Source: Nostoc sp036917395
GTDB lineage: Bacteria; Cyanobacteriota; Cyanobacteriia; Cyanobacteriales; Nostocaceae
NCBI RefSeq assembly: GCF_036917395.1
Contig: NZ_JBALDI010000021.1
Location: 26,798 to 90,797, forward strand
Direction: 5' to 3'
Length of the DNA: 64,000 bases
In this document: positions 37,319 through 46,654 of the stretch, piece after piece
How the letters are laid out: each line of letters begins with the position of its first letter
Position numbering within the stretch: position 1 is the first letter of the stretch
Notes under the pieces: generated by a model
Told to the model about the DNA's origin: nothing
The model's input: the letters and a program-made list of their open reading frames with translations, nothing else
The model's database searches: none
Program-made: the position numbers and the translations under genes

Positions 37319-37434
37319 ACTAGTACAACACGCCAAAAATAACGCTACCATCTCAATTAACAAGATTTGGGGCTTAACAAGTTGCTCTGAGCAACTTGTT
37401 AAAAGTAGGTAAACTTTCGCCACAGTCTACTAGT
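37319..37434. repeat. Variable-hairpin dispersed element, copy 2
   Basis: Ends ACTAGTAC and GTCTACTAGT. It has the shared GCTACCATC and AGGTAAACTTTCGCCACAGT blocks. The interior is a perfect 13-bp stem, TTAACAAGTTGCT (37374-37386) with AGCAACTTGTTAA (37390-37402), loop CTG. Just downstream of the NmrA-like gene, it could also serve as its terminator. Confidence 0.75.
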
Positions 37435-37438
37435 CCGA

Positions 37439-38368
37439 TCACAGACTCTCGTAGGTAAGTTCTGCATTTGCCCAGTTGGTTTCTGCCAGAAATTCCCTAA
37501 ATGTGGTCAGAAGTCCAGGAAACTCTTCTTCTCGTAAACGCTGGACATCGGCTTGATAACCTTGTTTGCGATACCACTGAATCAAATCGAACAGTTCCCT
37601 TTGCAGCAAGAGTAAGAAAATCCAGGCGGGTGTCTCTTTATGGATAACTTTCATCCCCTGCGCTTGGGAGAATGCCTCTGCCATCTGAAGAGGGGTCAGC
37701 ACATCGCCAGCTAGCTCAATTTCTTGACCAATATACTTGGTGGGATGTTTAATTACGTAGGCAGCAACGCGGCCCATGTCCTTCGTTGTAATTAGATGAA
37801 GCGGCTTGTCTTGCTGAATGGAAAATGGGAAACTACCTTTGAGGATAGAAGGTCGCGTATACTTCTTCCAAAACTCCTCCATAAACAAGCAAGCTCGCAA
37901 CATAGTAGTCGGTAAGCCAGCTTCTTTTAGAATTTTCTCCACTTGGTACTTTTGCTCAATGCGGGGGATTCCTGAATTCCTGTCCGCCCCACCTGCGGAA
38001 TTGTAGACAAAGTGTTTGATGTTAGCAAGTTTTGCAACTTGTGCAACTCGCTTTGCCCTCTCCACCTCTAGCGGGTCAATTTTAGGAGAGTCCGCAGAAG
38101 TAGCATGGCAATAAACAGCCGAAATTCCTGCAAAGGCTGCTATGAGAGAGGCTTCATCGTCGAGGTTGGCTTTTACCAGTTCAACTTTGGCATCGTTGAG
38201 CTTTGCAAGAGTTGGACGATTAAGATCAATTTCTCTAGTGATGACTCGCAGGTTGGTAACTCCCTGTTCGAGAAATCCTTTAACGACATTTCCACCTGTG
38301 CCGCCAGTAACTCCGATGAGTAAGACTTTATCGGTGTTTGACTCTGTGCGATCGGGGAAATTTGACAT
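37439..38368 (-). CDS. NmrA-like NAD(P)-binding reductase
   Basis: An atypical short-chain reductase, about 309 aa from the ATG at 38368. The frame opens further to 38446, but the extra residues (MLLNCCLLLLSLDK) are not family-like, and GAAGAGAG precedes the chosen ATG. The Rossmann motif is GVTGGTGGNV, followed by a NmrA-type core (DEASLIAAFAGISAVYCHAT, KHFVYNSAGGADRNSG, EEFWKKYTRPSI). Substrate unknown; relatives sense or use NADPH. It stands alone between repeats. Confidence 0.85.
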   Translation of the reverse strand: MSNFPDRTESNTDKVLLIGVTGGTGGNVVKGFLEQGVTNLRVITREIDLNRPTLAKLNDAKVELVKANLDDEASLIAAFAGISAVYCHATSADSPKIDPLEVERAKRVAQVAKLANIKHFVYNSAGGADRNSGIPRIEQKYQVEKILKEAGLPTTMLRACLFMEEFWKKYTRPSILKGSFPFSIQQDKPLHLITTKDMGRVAAYVIKHPTKYIGQEIELAGDVLTPLQMAEAFSQAQGMKVIHKETPAWIFLLLLQRELFDLIQWYRKQGYQADVQRLREEEFPGLLTTFREFLAETNWANAELTYESL

Positions 38369-38506
38369 TCTCTCTTCTACCTGGAGTTCTTTATTTAAAT
38401 TAAGTTTATCCAAAGACAGGAGAAGCAAACAACAATTAAGTAGCAACCTGATTTAAACAATCTAATTATCCTTGCTGGTACAGTTATCACAAGACCAAAA
38501 ACTAGG

Positions 38507-38616
38507 ACTTACGCACAGATGTTTTGATCTGAATTGACAGATAAACTTGTACGATCGCTCTGGGGTGACGTAGGCGTAGCCCGCAGTTCGCAAAGCGTCT
38601 CGTAGAGAAGGCATCG
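38507..38616. repeat. Dispersed repeat cluster upstream of the nitrilase-like gene
   Basis: Starts ACTAGGACTTACGCAC, an end shared with the element at 58975, and continues into GTAGGCGTAGCCCGC and GTCTCGTAGAGAAGGCATCGC, common Nostoc palindromic repeats. No gene. Confidence 0.6.
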
Positions 38617-38641
38617 CATTTTATAGAATTGGTGAGGAATT

Positions 38642-39706
38642 TTGGACAATAACACCGATAATCTCAACTCATTCCGGGCCTTGGCACTCCAAGTTACGTG
38701 CCATGCAGTCAACCAAGCAAGCGATGCCGAAGGCGGGCTACGCCTACGCCACCAAGCGCGATCGCTCATGCAAAACTCCATCAATCGCCTAGCTCAACAA
38801 ATTGCTGCCAGTATCGCTTTCATTGGCTTTGATTGTCGTTTAATTGTCCTGCCAGAATATTTCCTCACTGGTTTCCCGATGGGAGATTCTCTCTCAGGCT
38901 GGGCAGAAAAAGCTTGTATAGAGATGGCTGGTGCTGAGTATGAGGCACTTGGTAAAATTGCCCAAAAGCATAAAATCTTTTTGGCTGGTAACGCCTACGA
39001 AGTTGATCCCAACTTTCCCGGATTGTACTTCCAAACCTGCTTTATTCTTGACCCCTCTGGCTCAATTGTCTTGCGGTATCGGCGGCTGAATTCCTTATTT
39101 GCTCCCACACCCCATGATGTTTGGGATAAGTATCTTGACTGCTATGGTTTAGAGGGAGTTTTCCCCGTAGCCAAAACTGCGATCGGTAATTTGGCAGCTT
39201 TAGCATCAGAAGAAATTTTATATCCAGAAGTGGCGCGGTGTCTGGCGATGCGAGGAGCGGAGATTTTTGTGCATTCCACCTCAGAAGTGTATAACAAAAA
39301 CCTCACCCCCAAAGATGCAGCAAAAATCACTCGCGCTGTGGAAAATATGGTATACGTAGTTTCAGCTAATACCGCAGGTATCGCTAATATTGCCATCCCC
39401 ATTGCTTCGGCTGATGGTGGCTCTAAAATCATTGACCATCGCGGAATCGTTTTAGCAGAAACAGGCGCAGGCGAGAGCATGGCAGCATTTGCAGAGATTG
39501 ATTTAGGAGCATTACGCCGCGATCGCCGCCGACCTGGGTTAAATAATTTACTTGCACGCCAACGGTTTGAGCTATATGCCGAAAGTTACAGACAGTCACA
39601 CTTTTACCCGGCTAATACTATGCTGGAAGGAGAAGTAGACCGCAAACACTTCTTGCAAACGCAGCAAGCCACCATTGAGCGCTTAGTCAAACTGGGGATA
39701 ATTTGA
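38642..39706 (+). CDS. Nitrilase-fold protein with catalytic cysteine replaced by serine
   Basis: 354 residues of the carbon-nitrogen hydrolase superfamily. The first catalytic residue is present (E72, LPEYFLTG). The lysine position reads RYRRLN (R148) and the nucleophile position reads LASEEILYPE, where S189 aligns with the expected Cys of the C-x-x-x-x-(F/Y)-P-E motif. Hydrolysis by the normal mechanism is therefore doubtful. Residues about 26-40 come from a repeat inserted in frame (GGGCTACGCCTACGCC). The aldehyde dehydrogenase gene follows 173 bp on. It could be a non-catalytic partner or a changed enzyme; I cannot tell. Confidence 0.85.
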   Translation: MDNNTDNLNSFRALALQVTCHAVNQASDAEGGLRLRHQARSLMQNSINRLAQQIAASIAFIGFDCRLIVLPEYFLTGFPMGDSLSGWAEKACIEMAGAEYEALGKIAQKHKIFLAGNAYEVDPNFPGLYFQTCFILDPSGSIVLRYRRLNSLFAPTPHDVWDKYLDCYGLEGVFPVAKTAIGNLAALASEEILYPEVARCLAMRGAEIFVHSTSEVYNKNLTPKDAAKITRAVENMVYVVSANTAGIANIAIPIASADGGSKIIDHRGIVLAETGAGESMAAFAEIDLGALRRDRRRPGLNNLLARQRFELYAESYRQSHFYPANTMLEGEVDRKHFLQTQQATIERLVKLGII

Positions 39707-39879
39707 ATCGGCTAATGGGGCGTTGGGCAGAAGAATTTTAGATTTTGGGTCGCACCTTTGGTGCGCTTCCAGCGCAACTAGGATTTGGGATTGAAGAAAA
39801 AATCTAAAATCGTTCGACTGAGCGTAGCCGAAGTCTAAAATCCAAAATTGAATAACTCCTACCTCCTGCCTCCTGCCTC

Positions 39880-41301
39880 ATGACAAAACCAATAGAAGTC
39901 CGCAATCCCCGAACTGGCAAATTTGACTACGTAATTATCCCGCCGCCCCCAAGGCTGCTGGCACAGCAATGTAAGCGCACCCGCAGGGCGCAAGTTCGCT
40001 GGCAGCAGTTGGGTTTAGAGGGGAGAATTGAAGCCTTACAGCAGTGGAAACAAGCGATATTATCTGAACGCGATCGCCTCACGGAAGCTTTAGTAAATGA
40101 TACTGGAAGATTATCAACCTCAGTACTAGAAATAGACTCCTTCCTCTCTAGCATTGATCGCTGGTGTAAGTTAGCACCGGAGTTACTGCAAGAATCTGCA
40201 AAAAATACAGCCATTCCGTTTATCGCCTTGCAACAAACATCTGTTCCTTATCCCCTAGTTGGGATAATTAGCCCGTGGAATTTTCCGCTGTTGCTGTCTA
40301 ACATTGATACCATTCCGGCATTGTTGGCGGGTTGTGCTGTGATTGTCAAACCCAGTGAAATTGCTCCCCGCTTCGTAGCACCACTGACAACAGCACTCAA
40401 CGCCGTTCCCAAATTGCGCGAGGTCTTAACTTTTGTTGAAGGAGCAGGCGAAACCGGTTCTATTTTGATTGAAAATGTAGATTTGGTATGTTTTACAGGG
40501 AGTGTGGCTACAGGGAGAAAAGTGGCAGAAGCGGCTGCTAAACGATTTATTCCAGCTTTTTTGGAATTAGGGGGAAAAGATCCTGCGATCGTTTTAGAAT
40601 CAGCCAATTTAGAATTAGCAACCTCAGCAATCTTGTGGGGTTCCGTCGTCAACACCGGACAGTCATGCCTATCAATTGAGCGAATTTATGTTGCTGAATC
40701 GATATTTGAAAAGTTTTACCATCAACTAGTAGCCAAAGCACATCGCCTTGGGCTAGCCTATCCGACAGTCGAAAGTGGAGAAATTGGCCCCATCATCGCC
40801 GAAAGACAAGCAGCAATTATTAGCGACCATCTCCTAGATGCAGTTGAAAAAGGAGCAGTAATTCACTGCGGCGGTGTAATTGAAGACTTAGGTGGAGGTT
40901 GGTGGTGTCGTCCGACAGTTCTCACCCAGGTTAATCATTCCATGAAAGTTATGACAGAAGAGACTTTTGGCCCGATTATGCCAATAATGCCTTTTTCCAC
41001 AGTAGAGGAAGCAGTCTCTTTAGCGAATGACTCAATTTATGGATTGAGTGCTGCTGTATTTGCCCAGTCCGAAGCAGAAGCCTTAGAAGTTGCCCACCAA
41101 ATAGATGCAGGTGCCATCAGTATCAATGATGCTGGACTCACCGCCCTCATGCACGAGGGAGAGAAAAACGCCTTCAAATTCTCTGGTATGGGAGGGTCAC
41201 GCATGGGTGCAGCGGCGTTGAAGCGGTTCATGCGAAAAAAAGCTATTTTAATTAAAACTAACGCTACTAATGACCCTTGGTGGTTTGATAATGAAGCTTG
41301 A
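39880..41301 (+). CDS. NAD(P)-dependent aldehyde dehydrogenase
   Basis: 473 residues. It oxidises an aldehyde to its acid. SPWNFPLLL and KPSEIAPR bind the cofactor, LELGGKDP holds the general-base glutamate, and the nucleophile is C263 (NTGQSCLS). EETFGPIMPI and the late SGMGGSRMG region are also conserved. It resembles the succinate-semialdehyde or long-chain aldehyde dehydrogenase branch; the substrate is not evident. It lies downstream of the nitrilase-like gene on the same strand, possibly functionally linked. Confidence 0.92.
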   Translation: MTKPIEVRNPRTGKFDYVIIPPPPRLLAQQCKRTRRAQVRWQQLGLEGRIEALQQWKQAILSERDRLTEALVNDTGRLSTSVLEIDSFLSSIDRWCKLAPELLQESAKNTAIPFIALQQTSVPYPLVGIISPWNFPLLLSNIDTIPALLAGCAVIVKPSEIAPRFVAPLTTALNAVPKLREVLTFVEGAGETGSILIENVDLVCFTGSVATGRKVAEAAAKRFIPAFLELGGKDPAIVLESANLELATSAILWGSVVNTGQSCLSIERIYVAESIFEKFYHQLVAKAHRLGLAYPTVESGEIGPIIAERQAAIISDHLLDAVEKGAVIHCGGVIEDLGGGWWCRPTVLTQVNHSMKVMTEETFGPIMPIMPFSTVEEAVSLANDSIYGLSAAVFAQSEAEALEVAHQIDAGAISINDAGLTALMHEGEKNAFKFSGMGGSRMGAAALKRFMRKKAILIKTNATNDPWWFDNEA

Positions 41302-41325
41302 CACTCTCAGTTAATAAATTAAAAT

Positions 41326-41405
41326 GTAGGGTGCGTTATCTCTGAGAGTACAGCACTGTCAACAATTCAAGGTGCGTTAGCCTACGGCATAACACACCTT
41401 ACTAC
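41326..41405. repeat. GTAGGGTG-type dispersed element, copy 2
   Basis: Begins GTAGGGTGCGTTATC and ends GGCATAACACACCTTACTAC. Inverted ends as in the copy at 13196. It lies in the 451-bp gap after the aldehyde dehydrogenase gene. Confidence 0.75.
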
Positions 41406-41457
41406 AAATTTATGTGGGTTCATATAGATTGAATTTTTCTCGCCGACTTACTTAATG

Positions 41458-41646
41458 CATCAACTCACAATGGCATTGCATCAACTCACAATGGCATTGC
41501 ATCAACTCACAATGGCATTGCATCAATTCACAATGGCATTGCATCAACTCACAATGGCATTGCATCAACTCACAATGGCATTGCATCAACTCACAATGTT
41601 AATGCATCGACTTACAATGTTAATGCATCGACTTACAATGCCAATG
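41458..41646. repeat. 21-bp tandem repeat array, nine units
   Basis: Nine exact 21-bp units, CATCAACTCACAATGGCATTG for the first six (one with AATT), then GTTAATG and CCAATG variants at the 3' end. One plus-strand frame stays open (MHQLTMALHQLTMAL-type peptide), which I regard as a consequence of the period. The unit is unrelated in sequence to the array at 3645 but has the same length. No spacers. Confidence 0.95.
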
Positions 41647-41752
41647 CTAATATTCAGTAGTTTTTGTAGGGTGAGCATTGCTTACCCGCTCAAACTGTTG
41701 TTTTTACCTTGTGTTGTGTGCCTTACCTACGATTGTTGAGAGGTGAATTGCA

Positions 41753-42199
41753 ATGTCTAATATTCGAGAAGGAATGCCCGTACTTGCCCGTCATGAAGGA
41801 GATTGGGTAGGAACTTATACATTAATTGATACAACAGGAAAAATCCTCGACAGTTATGAGTCTCATTTAACCTGTCAATTTCCCGAAAATAAGCCTCATC
41901 CCTACTACCAAATCAATCGCTACAATTGGTCTGATGGTAAACGAGAAGAGTATGAATTTCCAGGAAGCTATAAAGATAATAAGCTCTGGTTTGACACCGA
42001 TCGTATTCAAGGAAAAGCTTGGGAAGCAGATGATTCAGTTGTTATTTTGTGGTTTAGTTATAAGACAAACCCAGAAATGAGCTTATATGAAATGATTTAC
42101 ATTAGTCCTGATAATAACAATCGTGCCCGCACTTGGCATTGGTTTAAGAATAATCAAATCTTTCAACGCACCCTAATTCAAGAAGAACGGCTAAGATAG
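41753..42199 (+). CDS. Conserved hypothetical protein, DUF3598-like
   Basis: 148 residues with alternating polar and hydrophobic strands and many aromatic residues (EGDWVGTYTLID, SHLTCQFPEN, YQINRYNWSDGKREEYEFPG, ARTWHWFKN). This fits a small calycin-like beta barrel of the DUF3598 type found in cyanobacteria; the assignment is tentative. No signal peptide. It follows the 21-bp array and is followed by a dispersed repeat. Function unknown. Confidence 0.75.
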   Translation: MSNIREGMPVLARHEGDWVGTYTLIDTTGKILDSYESHLTCQFPENKPHPYYQINRYNWSDGKREEYEFPGSYKDNKLWFDTDRIQGKAWEADDSVVILWFSYKTNPEMSLYEMIYISPDNNNRARTWHWFKNNQIFQRTLIQEERLR

Positions 42200-42252
42200 T
42201 AATTTATCCTCTCAAAGATAAGCACTCATTTCTTTATTCTCCAGTAGTTTTG

Positions 42253-42332
42253 TCGGGTGTGTTATGCCGCTCTCTTACGCACCATCTTAGATTTTCGGTG
42301 CATTATGGACATTAGTCCTAATGCACCCCACC
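42253..42332. repeat. GTAGGGTG-type dispersed element, copy 3
   Basis: Begins TCGGGTGTGTTATGCC and ends TAATGCACCCCACC, with an inner inverted repeat (CATTATGGACATTAGTCCTAATG). It lies just upstream of the histidyl-tRNA synthetase gene and may contribute to its leader. Confidence 0.65.
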
Positions 42333-42351
42333 AGATTAGTAAGGTACACGC

Positions 42352-43740
42352 ATGGCAAAAGGTGACAAAATAAACTTTTCTACTCCTAGCGGTTTTCCAG
42401 AATTTCTGCCTAATGAAAAGCGTCTAGAATTATATTTACTAGATATCATCCGTAGAGTTTTTGAAAGCTATGGATTTACGCCCATCGAAACACCTGCTGT
42501 AGAACGTTTAGAAGTGCTGCAAGCTAAAGGGAATCAAGGCGACAATATCATTTATGGTATTGATCCCATTCTGCCACCAAATCGACAAGCTGAGAGAGAT
42601 AAATCGGGTGAAACTGGTTCGGAAGCAAGAGCTTTAAAGTTTGACCAAACAGTTCCTTTGGCAGCTTATATTGCCCGTCACCTAAATGAGTTAACCTTTC
42701 CCTTTGCTCGTTATCAAATGGATGTAGTTTTTCGGGGAGAACGGGCGAAAGATGGGCGTTTTCGTCAGTTTCGTCAGTGCGATATTGATGTAGTCGCTCG
42801 TCGTGAACTCAGCTTGCTGTATGATGCTCAAATGCCTGCAATTATCACTGAGATATTTGAAGCAATTAATATCGGTGATTTTCTAATTCGCATCAATAAT
42901 CGTAAAGTTCTTACAGGTTTATTTAAATCCGTAGGAATTGCTGAAAACCAAATTAAATCCTGTATTGGCATCGTCGATACTCTAGAAAAAATTGGTGAAC
43001 GTAAAGTAAAACAAGATTTAGATAACCAGGGAGTTTCAGAAGAACAGACTCAGAAAATTATTGATTTTATTAAAATTGATGGTTCTATTGATGAAGTATT
43101 AGATAAGCTTAATCACCTTGCACAAAACCTGCCAGAAACCGAGCTATTCAGTCTAGGAATTAGCGAATTAGAAACAGTAATTGCAGGCGTGCGTAATCTC
43201 GGAGTTCCCGAAAATCGTTTCTGTATTGATTTATCTATTGCCCGTGGTCTTGATTACTATACCGGCACAGTTTACGAAACAACTTTATTAGGACATGAAG
43301 CTTTAGGTAGTATTTGTTCTGGCGGGAGATATGAAGAATTAGTCGGGGTATTTTTGGGTGAGAAAATGCCTGGTGTAGGCATTTCTATCGGCTTAACTCG
43401 CTTAATTAGTCGTTTACTAAAAGCTGGTATTCTTAGTACCTTAGCTGCAACACCAGCCCAAGTGATGGTAGTGAATATGCAAGAAGATTTAATGCCAACT
43501 TATTTAAAAGTTTCTCAACATCTGCGTCAGGCTGGAATTAATGTTATCACTAACTTTGATAAGCGTGCCTTGGGTAAACAATTTCAGCTAGCCGATAAGC
43601 AAGGAATTCAATTTTGCGTAATTATTGGTTCTGAAGAAGCAGCAGCGCAAAAGTCCTCGCTCAAAGATTTGAAAACAGGTGAGCAAGTAGAAGTGTTATT
43701 AATAGATTTAGCTAAAGAAGTTAAAAGAAGGCTTGGTTAA
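42352..43740 (+). CDS. hisS: Histidyl-tRNA synthetase
   Basis: A class II synthetase of 462 residues that charges tRNA-His. Motif 1 region GFPEFLPNEK...YGFTPIETP, motif 2 FRGERAKDGRFRQFRQCDIDVV, histidine-binding ARGLDYYTGTVYE, and motif 3 GVGISIGLTRLISRLL. A C-terminal anticodon-binding domain is at about 370-460. Some filamentous cyanobacteria carry two HisS forms; I cannot say which this is. HisZ is unlikely because the full motif set is present. Confidence 0.93.
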   Translation: MAKGDKINFSTPSGFPEFLPNEKRLELYLLDIIRRVFESYGFTPIETPAVERLEVLQAKGNQGDNIIYGIDPILPPNRQAERDKSGETGSEARALKFDQTVPLAAYIARHLNELTFPFARYQMDVVFRGERAKDGRFRQFRQCDIDVVARRELSLLYDAQMPAIITEIFEAINIGDFLIRINNRKVLTGLFKSVGIAENQIKSCIGIVDTLEKIGERKVKQDLDNQGVSEEQTQKIIDFIKIDGSIDEVLDKLNHLAQNLPETELFSLGISELETVIAGVRNLGVPENRFCIDLSIARGLDYYTGTVYETTLLGHEALGSICSGGRYEELVGVFLGEKMPGVGISIGLTRLISRLLKAGILSTLAATPAQVMVVNMQEDLMPTYLKVSQHLRQAGINVITNFDKRALGKQFQLADKQGIQFCVIIGSEEAAAQKSSLKDLKTGEQVEVLLIDLAKEVKRRLG

Positions 43741-43990
43741 TAGACTTCTAAAATCTCTTTTTATCTCTGCGCTCTCCGTGTCTGGAGTGGTTCAAAAGCT
43801 TTTTCTTTAACCACAGAGGCGCAGAGAACACAGAGTCAAGAAGTTTAAAGGGAATTGCTTGAGGGTTAATATTTGATTAATTGACAAATCTTTTTTGTTG
43901 CAGCTTAACAAACTTGGTCAGTCAAATAGGCGGTAAAATAGATTTTATAAGATATTTGGATTAGGTTGCACCTTAATTAAGCAAAAATAT

Positions 43991-44626
43991 ATGACAATTC
44001 TCAACGCTAGTAATTTATCCTTAGAAGAAGTTCATCGTCTGTTTGGCTTTCAAAAACAGTACAATGACTCATTTTCTAATTATTTATCTCTGGAACCTCT
44101 CACCGAAATAGAACCGCAGGAACTTAAACAAATTCAGCATGATTTTGATAGATATCTTACAGCAGGCAAAGTTTCTGAAGGTCAGGTAAAGTTTCTTGCA
44201 GTTGCCCCTTTATTAAGACTAGCTGGTTTTTATCGCTATCCTCTTGAGATTGTTTTGGAGGAGAATATTGCTGATATTGAAGTTGAAGATGAAGATATCA
44301 AAATTAAAGGAAGATTTGATATTTTAGCCATTAGTAAAGCTAAACAGATTAAACCTCAAAGATATTTTTGGGTATTGTTAATTGAATCTAAAAATAGTCA
44401 GATTGATATATCAACAGGTTTACCTCAGCTAGTCACATACTCTTATAAAAATTTAGATAATCAAAAATCAGTTTGGGGATTAACGACTAATGGTAGAGGT
44501 TATCAATTTGTTTATATTGAACAAGGAAATCCCCCTATTTATTATCTGTTGCCGGAGTTAAATTTAATGGAAAGAGAGCGTTCAAGTCAGTTGCTACAAG
44601 TTCTAAAAGCAATTTGTCAGCTTTAA
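43991..44626 (+). CDS. PD-(D/E)XK nuclease-like protein
   Basis: 211 residues. A nuclease-like core reads GRFDILA (D110), FWVLLIESK (E132, K134) and GLPQLVTY (Q146, Y150), matching the D...ExK plus QxxxY pattern of the HsdR-N-like group. The N-terminus is helical. No methylase or helicase gene is adjacent, so it is not part of a complete restriction system. Such stand-alone proteins are abundant in Nostoc; their role is unknown. A 250-bp gap upstream has a dispersed ACCACAGAGGCGCAGAG repeat. Confidence 0.8.
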   Translation: MTILNASNLSLEEVHRLFGFQKQYNDSFSNYLSLEPLTEIEPQELKQIQHDFDRYLTAGKVSEGQVKFLAVAPLLRLAGFYRYPLEIVLEENIADIEVEDEDIKIKGRFDILAISKAKQIKPQRYFWVLLIESKNSQIDISTGLPQLVTYSYKNLDNQKSVWGLTTNGRGYQFVYIEQGNPPIYYLLPELNLMERERSSQLLQVLKAICQL

Positions 44627-44701
44627 AAGGAAAAGCTGTAATGATACCTCTGGCATTTTTGGTTTAAGGAGTAGGATAAATCACGCTTTAAGCAATACGA
44701 A

Positions 44702-45754
44702 TTACGAATTACCCCGATCGCAATACACTTTACCAAAACTATGATCAGCATGAATCTCAATCACTAAATCAACTACTGTTGCATCTTTTACCAACGGCTT
44801 GATGAATAATTCGGGGTGAAGCGATCGCCAAAAATAATTGACAAATTTCTCTATCTCTGCATTACTCATTCCCGATTTACCCGCAGCAATCATCTGCTGT
44901 TCCGCCTGTTTGCGCCACTCCAAAGAATAGCGATAATCGGTGGGATATAGCACAATTAAGCTATCTAATCGCTCCCACAGTGGTAAATAATCGTGGAGGC
45001 GAAGATTAATATCACGGGCAAATGCTCTATCCTCATCTGTGAGAATTGGCGGTGGTGCAGTATCAAATACATTTGGGTCAATTGGCCGCACACCCACAAA
45101 CCAACCTTCAAATAGTACAATATCTATGTTTGTGACGATTTCTGGAATAGTGCGATCGCCAGCGCCTCCATAGGCAGATTTATCAAAGCGGGGAACCATA
45201 ACTGGACTTTGCAACTGGCGGATTTGATCTAGTACATTTAAGCCTAAATCTACATCGTGGGTTCCTGGTGGGCCGCGCCAAATCAAGCGGGGATCTTGCT
45301 TTGTTAAAACCAAGCGATCGCTGTAAGTTTTATACAAGTCATCCAAAGACAAACTCAGAGTCCGGTATCCCAACTGATTGAGAATCAACTTGAGAACATT
45401 GGACATTGTGGTTTTCCCAGTCCCTTGTCCTCCCAATATTCCCTGAATCAGGGGGCGTGCCAACTGTTGGCGCTGCGATGCGAGTTTGATCCCCAAAGGA
45501 AGCCACAAGTCCCACAATACCTGTAACATTTTCTGGGGTTCTATCTGGAGGTTAGTTAGGCAGAATTGACTAAAGGCTGGGAAGACAGATTTTAGTAAAT
45601 GCGATCGCTTTTCGATCACTTGATCGACATTTTCCGGCGTGATCCCAAAAGCTTTAGCCCTTAACGTATCTGCCAGCGCTGCTTCTGTTGCTTTGCGCTG
45701 CCAAGTTTCCCCCACTGCATCCGTTGCCAAAATTTCATCCACCCACAAATTCAT
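44702..45754 (-). CDS. glyK: Glycerate 3-kinase (plant/cyanobacterial type)
   Basis: 350 residues. It phosphorylates D-glycerate to 3-phosphoglycerate, the last step of photorespiration. P-loop GGQGTGKTT at 108-116, SLDDLYKTYSDR, and DPRLIWRGPPGTHD are characteristic of the GLYK family, and LFEGWFVGVRP follows. It is cytoplasmic. It begins 16 bp after the Ycf20-like gene, so they are probably co-transcribed. Confidence 0.93.
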   Translation of the reverse strand: MNLWVDEILATDAVGETWQRKATEAALADTLRAKAFGITPENVDQVIEKRSHLLKSVFPAFSQFCLTNLQIEPQKMLQVLWDLWLPLGIKLASQRQQLARPLIQGILGGQGTGKTTMSNVLKLILNQLGYRTLSLSLDDLYKTYSDRLVLTKQDPRLIWRGPPGTHDVDLGLNVLDQIRQLQSPVMVPRFDKSAYGGAGDRTIPEIVTNIDIVLFEGWFVGVRPIDPNVFDTAPPPILTDEDRAFARDINLRLHDYLPLWERLDSLIVLYPTDYRYSLEWRKQAEQQMIAAGKSGMSNAEIEKFVNYFWRSLHPELFIKPLVKDATVVDLVIEIHADHSFGKVYCDRGNS

Positions 45755-45769
45755 AAATTCCCCATCTCA

Positions 45770-46105
45770 CTACGATCCCAGCTTAAAGGCTTCGAGAAAC
45801 AGGCTATAGATGAAACCAATTTTGAGGAAATTTAGTAAGTCTACTAAGAGCGATCGCTTTTCCAAAAAGCCGCGACTATAAAATATCCTACTAGTAATTT
45901 CTGTCAGCAGTACTAAAAAAGCAGCTACCACAATGTCGAATACACCCTCTTGACCGGCTGTAGTGGAAACTGCGTTTCCCAGAAAAAAACCGAACAAAAA
46001 ACTAATTATCAGCAACGATAGTCGCCGCCAAGGATTTAAAAACCATTGCCCCAAGCGTGTAGCAATGGCATCCAACAAGTTATTCAGACGAGTGTTTTGC
46101 ATCAA
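45770..46105 (-). CDS. ycf20: Ycf20-like protein (DUF565)
   Basis: 111 residues with two to three membrane segments (about 28-50, 55-75, 92-108). The WFLNPWRRLSLLIISFLFGFFLGN start and late LNFLKIGFIYSLFLEAFKLG are typical of DUF565/Ycf20 of cyanobacteria and plastids. In plants relatives affect non-photochemical quenching; the cyanobacterial role is not firmly known. M2 is an alternative start. Confidence 0.88.
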   Translation of the reverse strand: MMQNTRLNNLLDAIATRLGQWFLNPWRRLSLLIISFLFGFFLGNAVSTTAGQEGVFDIVVAAFLVLLTEITSRIFYSRGFLEKRSLLVDLLNFLKIGFIYSLFLEAFKLGS

Positions 46106-46654
46106 ATAGACTTCTGGGGAAAAGTCAAGATATCTTGAAATATCTTTATATTCAAAGAGGATATTGGTTTGAGCCTAAGCTTGTTTGTTAATATTATAGA
46201 TATGTGCTGGGCTTCCAGTATTTATTTAATTTGCACATCCGATCATCTTTAGGGAAGTACAAGTCCTTAAAAAGGTGATTATTATAACGCAACATGAAAT
46301 ATACATCTTAGATTTATCTAAGGTTTGGCAAAGGATGCTTTGTTGAGGCCGCTAACGGTTTTAGGAAGCTTTGATTTTTTTATCTAAATGAATTGGCTGG
46401 CTCGGTTTCTAATTTTCTTATTTTATCTAAGCTTACGGTCGAGGTACAAGCAAGTGAGTGTTTATACTCATTGTTTGTTATCAAGGAAATAATTTACTCC
46501 GAATATTTTCTACTCAAAATGATATTTATAATACATTGATATCCCTAATTTTAGGAAAGTCTATATTAAGCTACTTTCTATGATTGCCTTTTGTGATAAC
46601 AGGCTACTATTTGGTCAAGCTTAGACAAAATATTTATTTCTAAAAATTATCAAT
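46106..46654. other. 549-bp gene-free region
   Basis: AT-rich DNA between the divergent Ycf20-like and lipoprotein genes. I see no open frame of note, tandem repeat or obvious RNA. It must hold promoters for both genes. Confidence 0.6.

Noticed and set aside
41455..41739. 94-codon ORF over the second 21-bp array
   Set aside because: It is repeat peptide followed by unrelated residues, with no ribosome site or known family.
43991..44626. Complete restriction-modification system
   Set aside because: Only a nuclease-like core is present; there is no methylase, specificity or helicase gene nearby.
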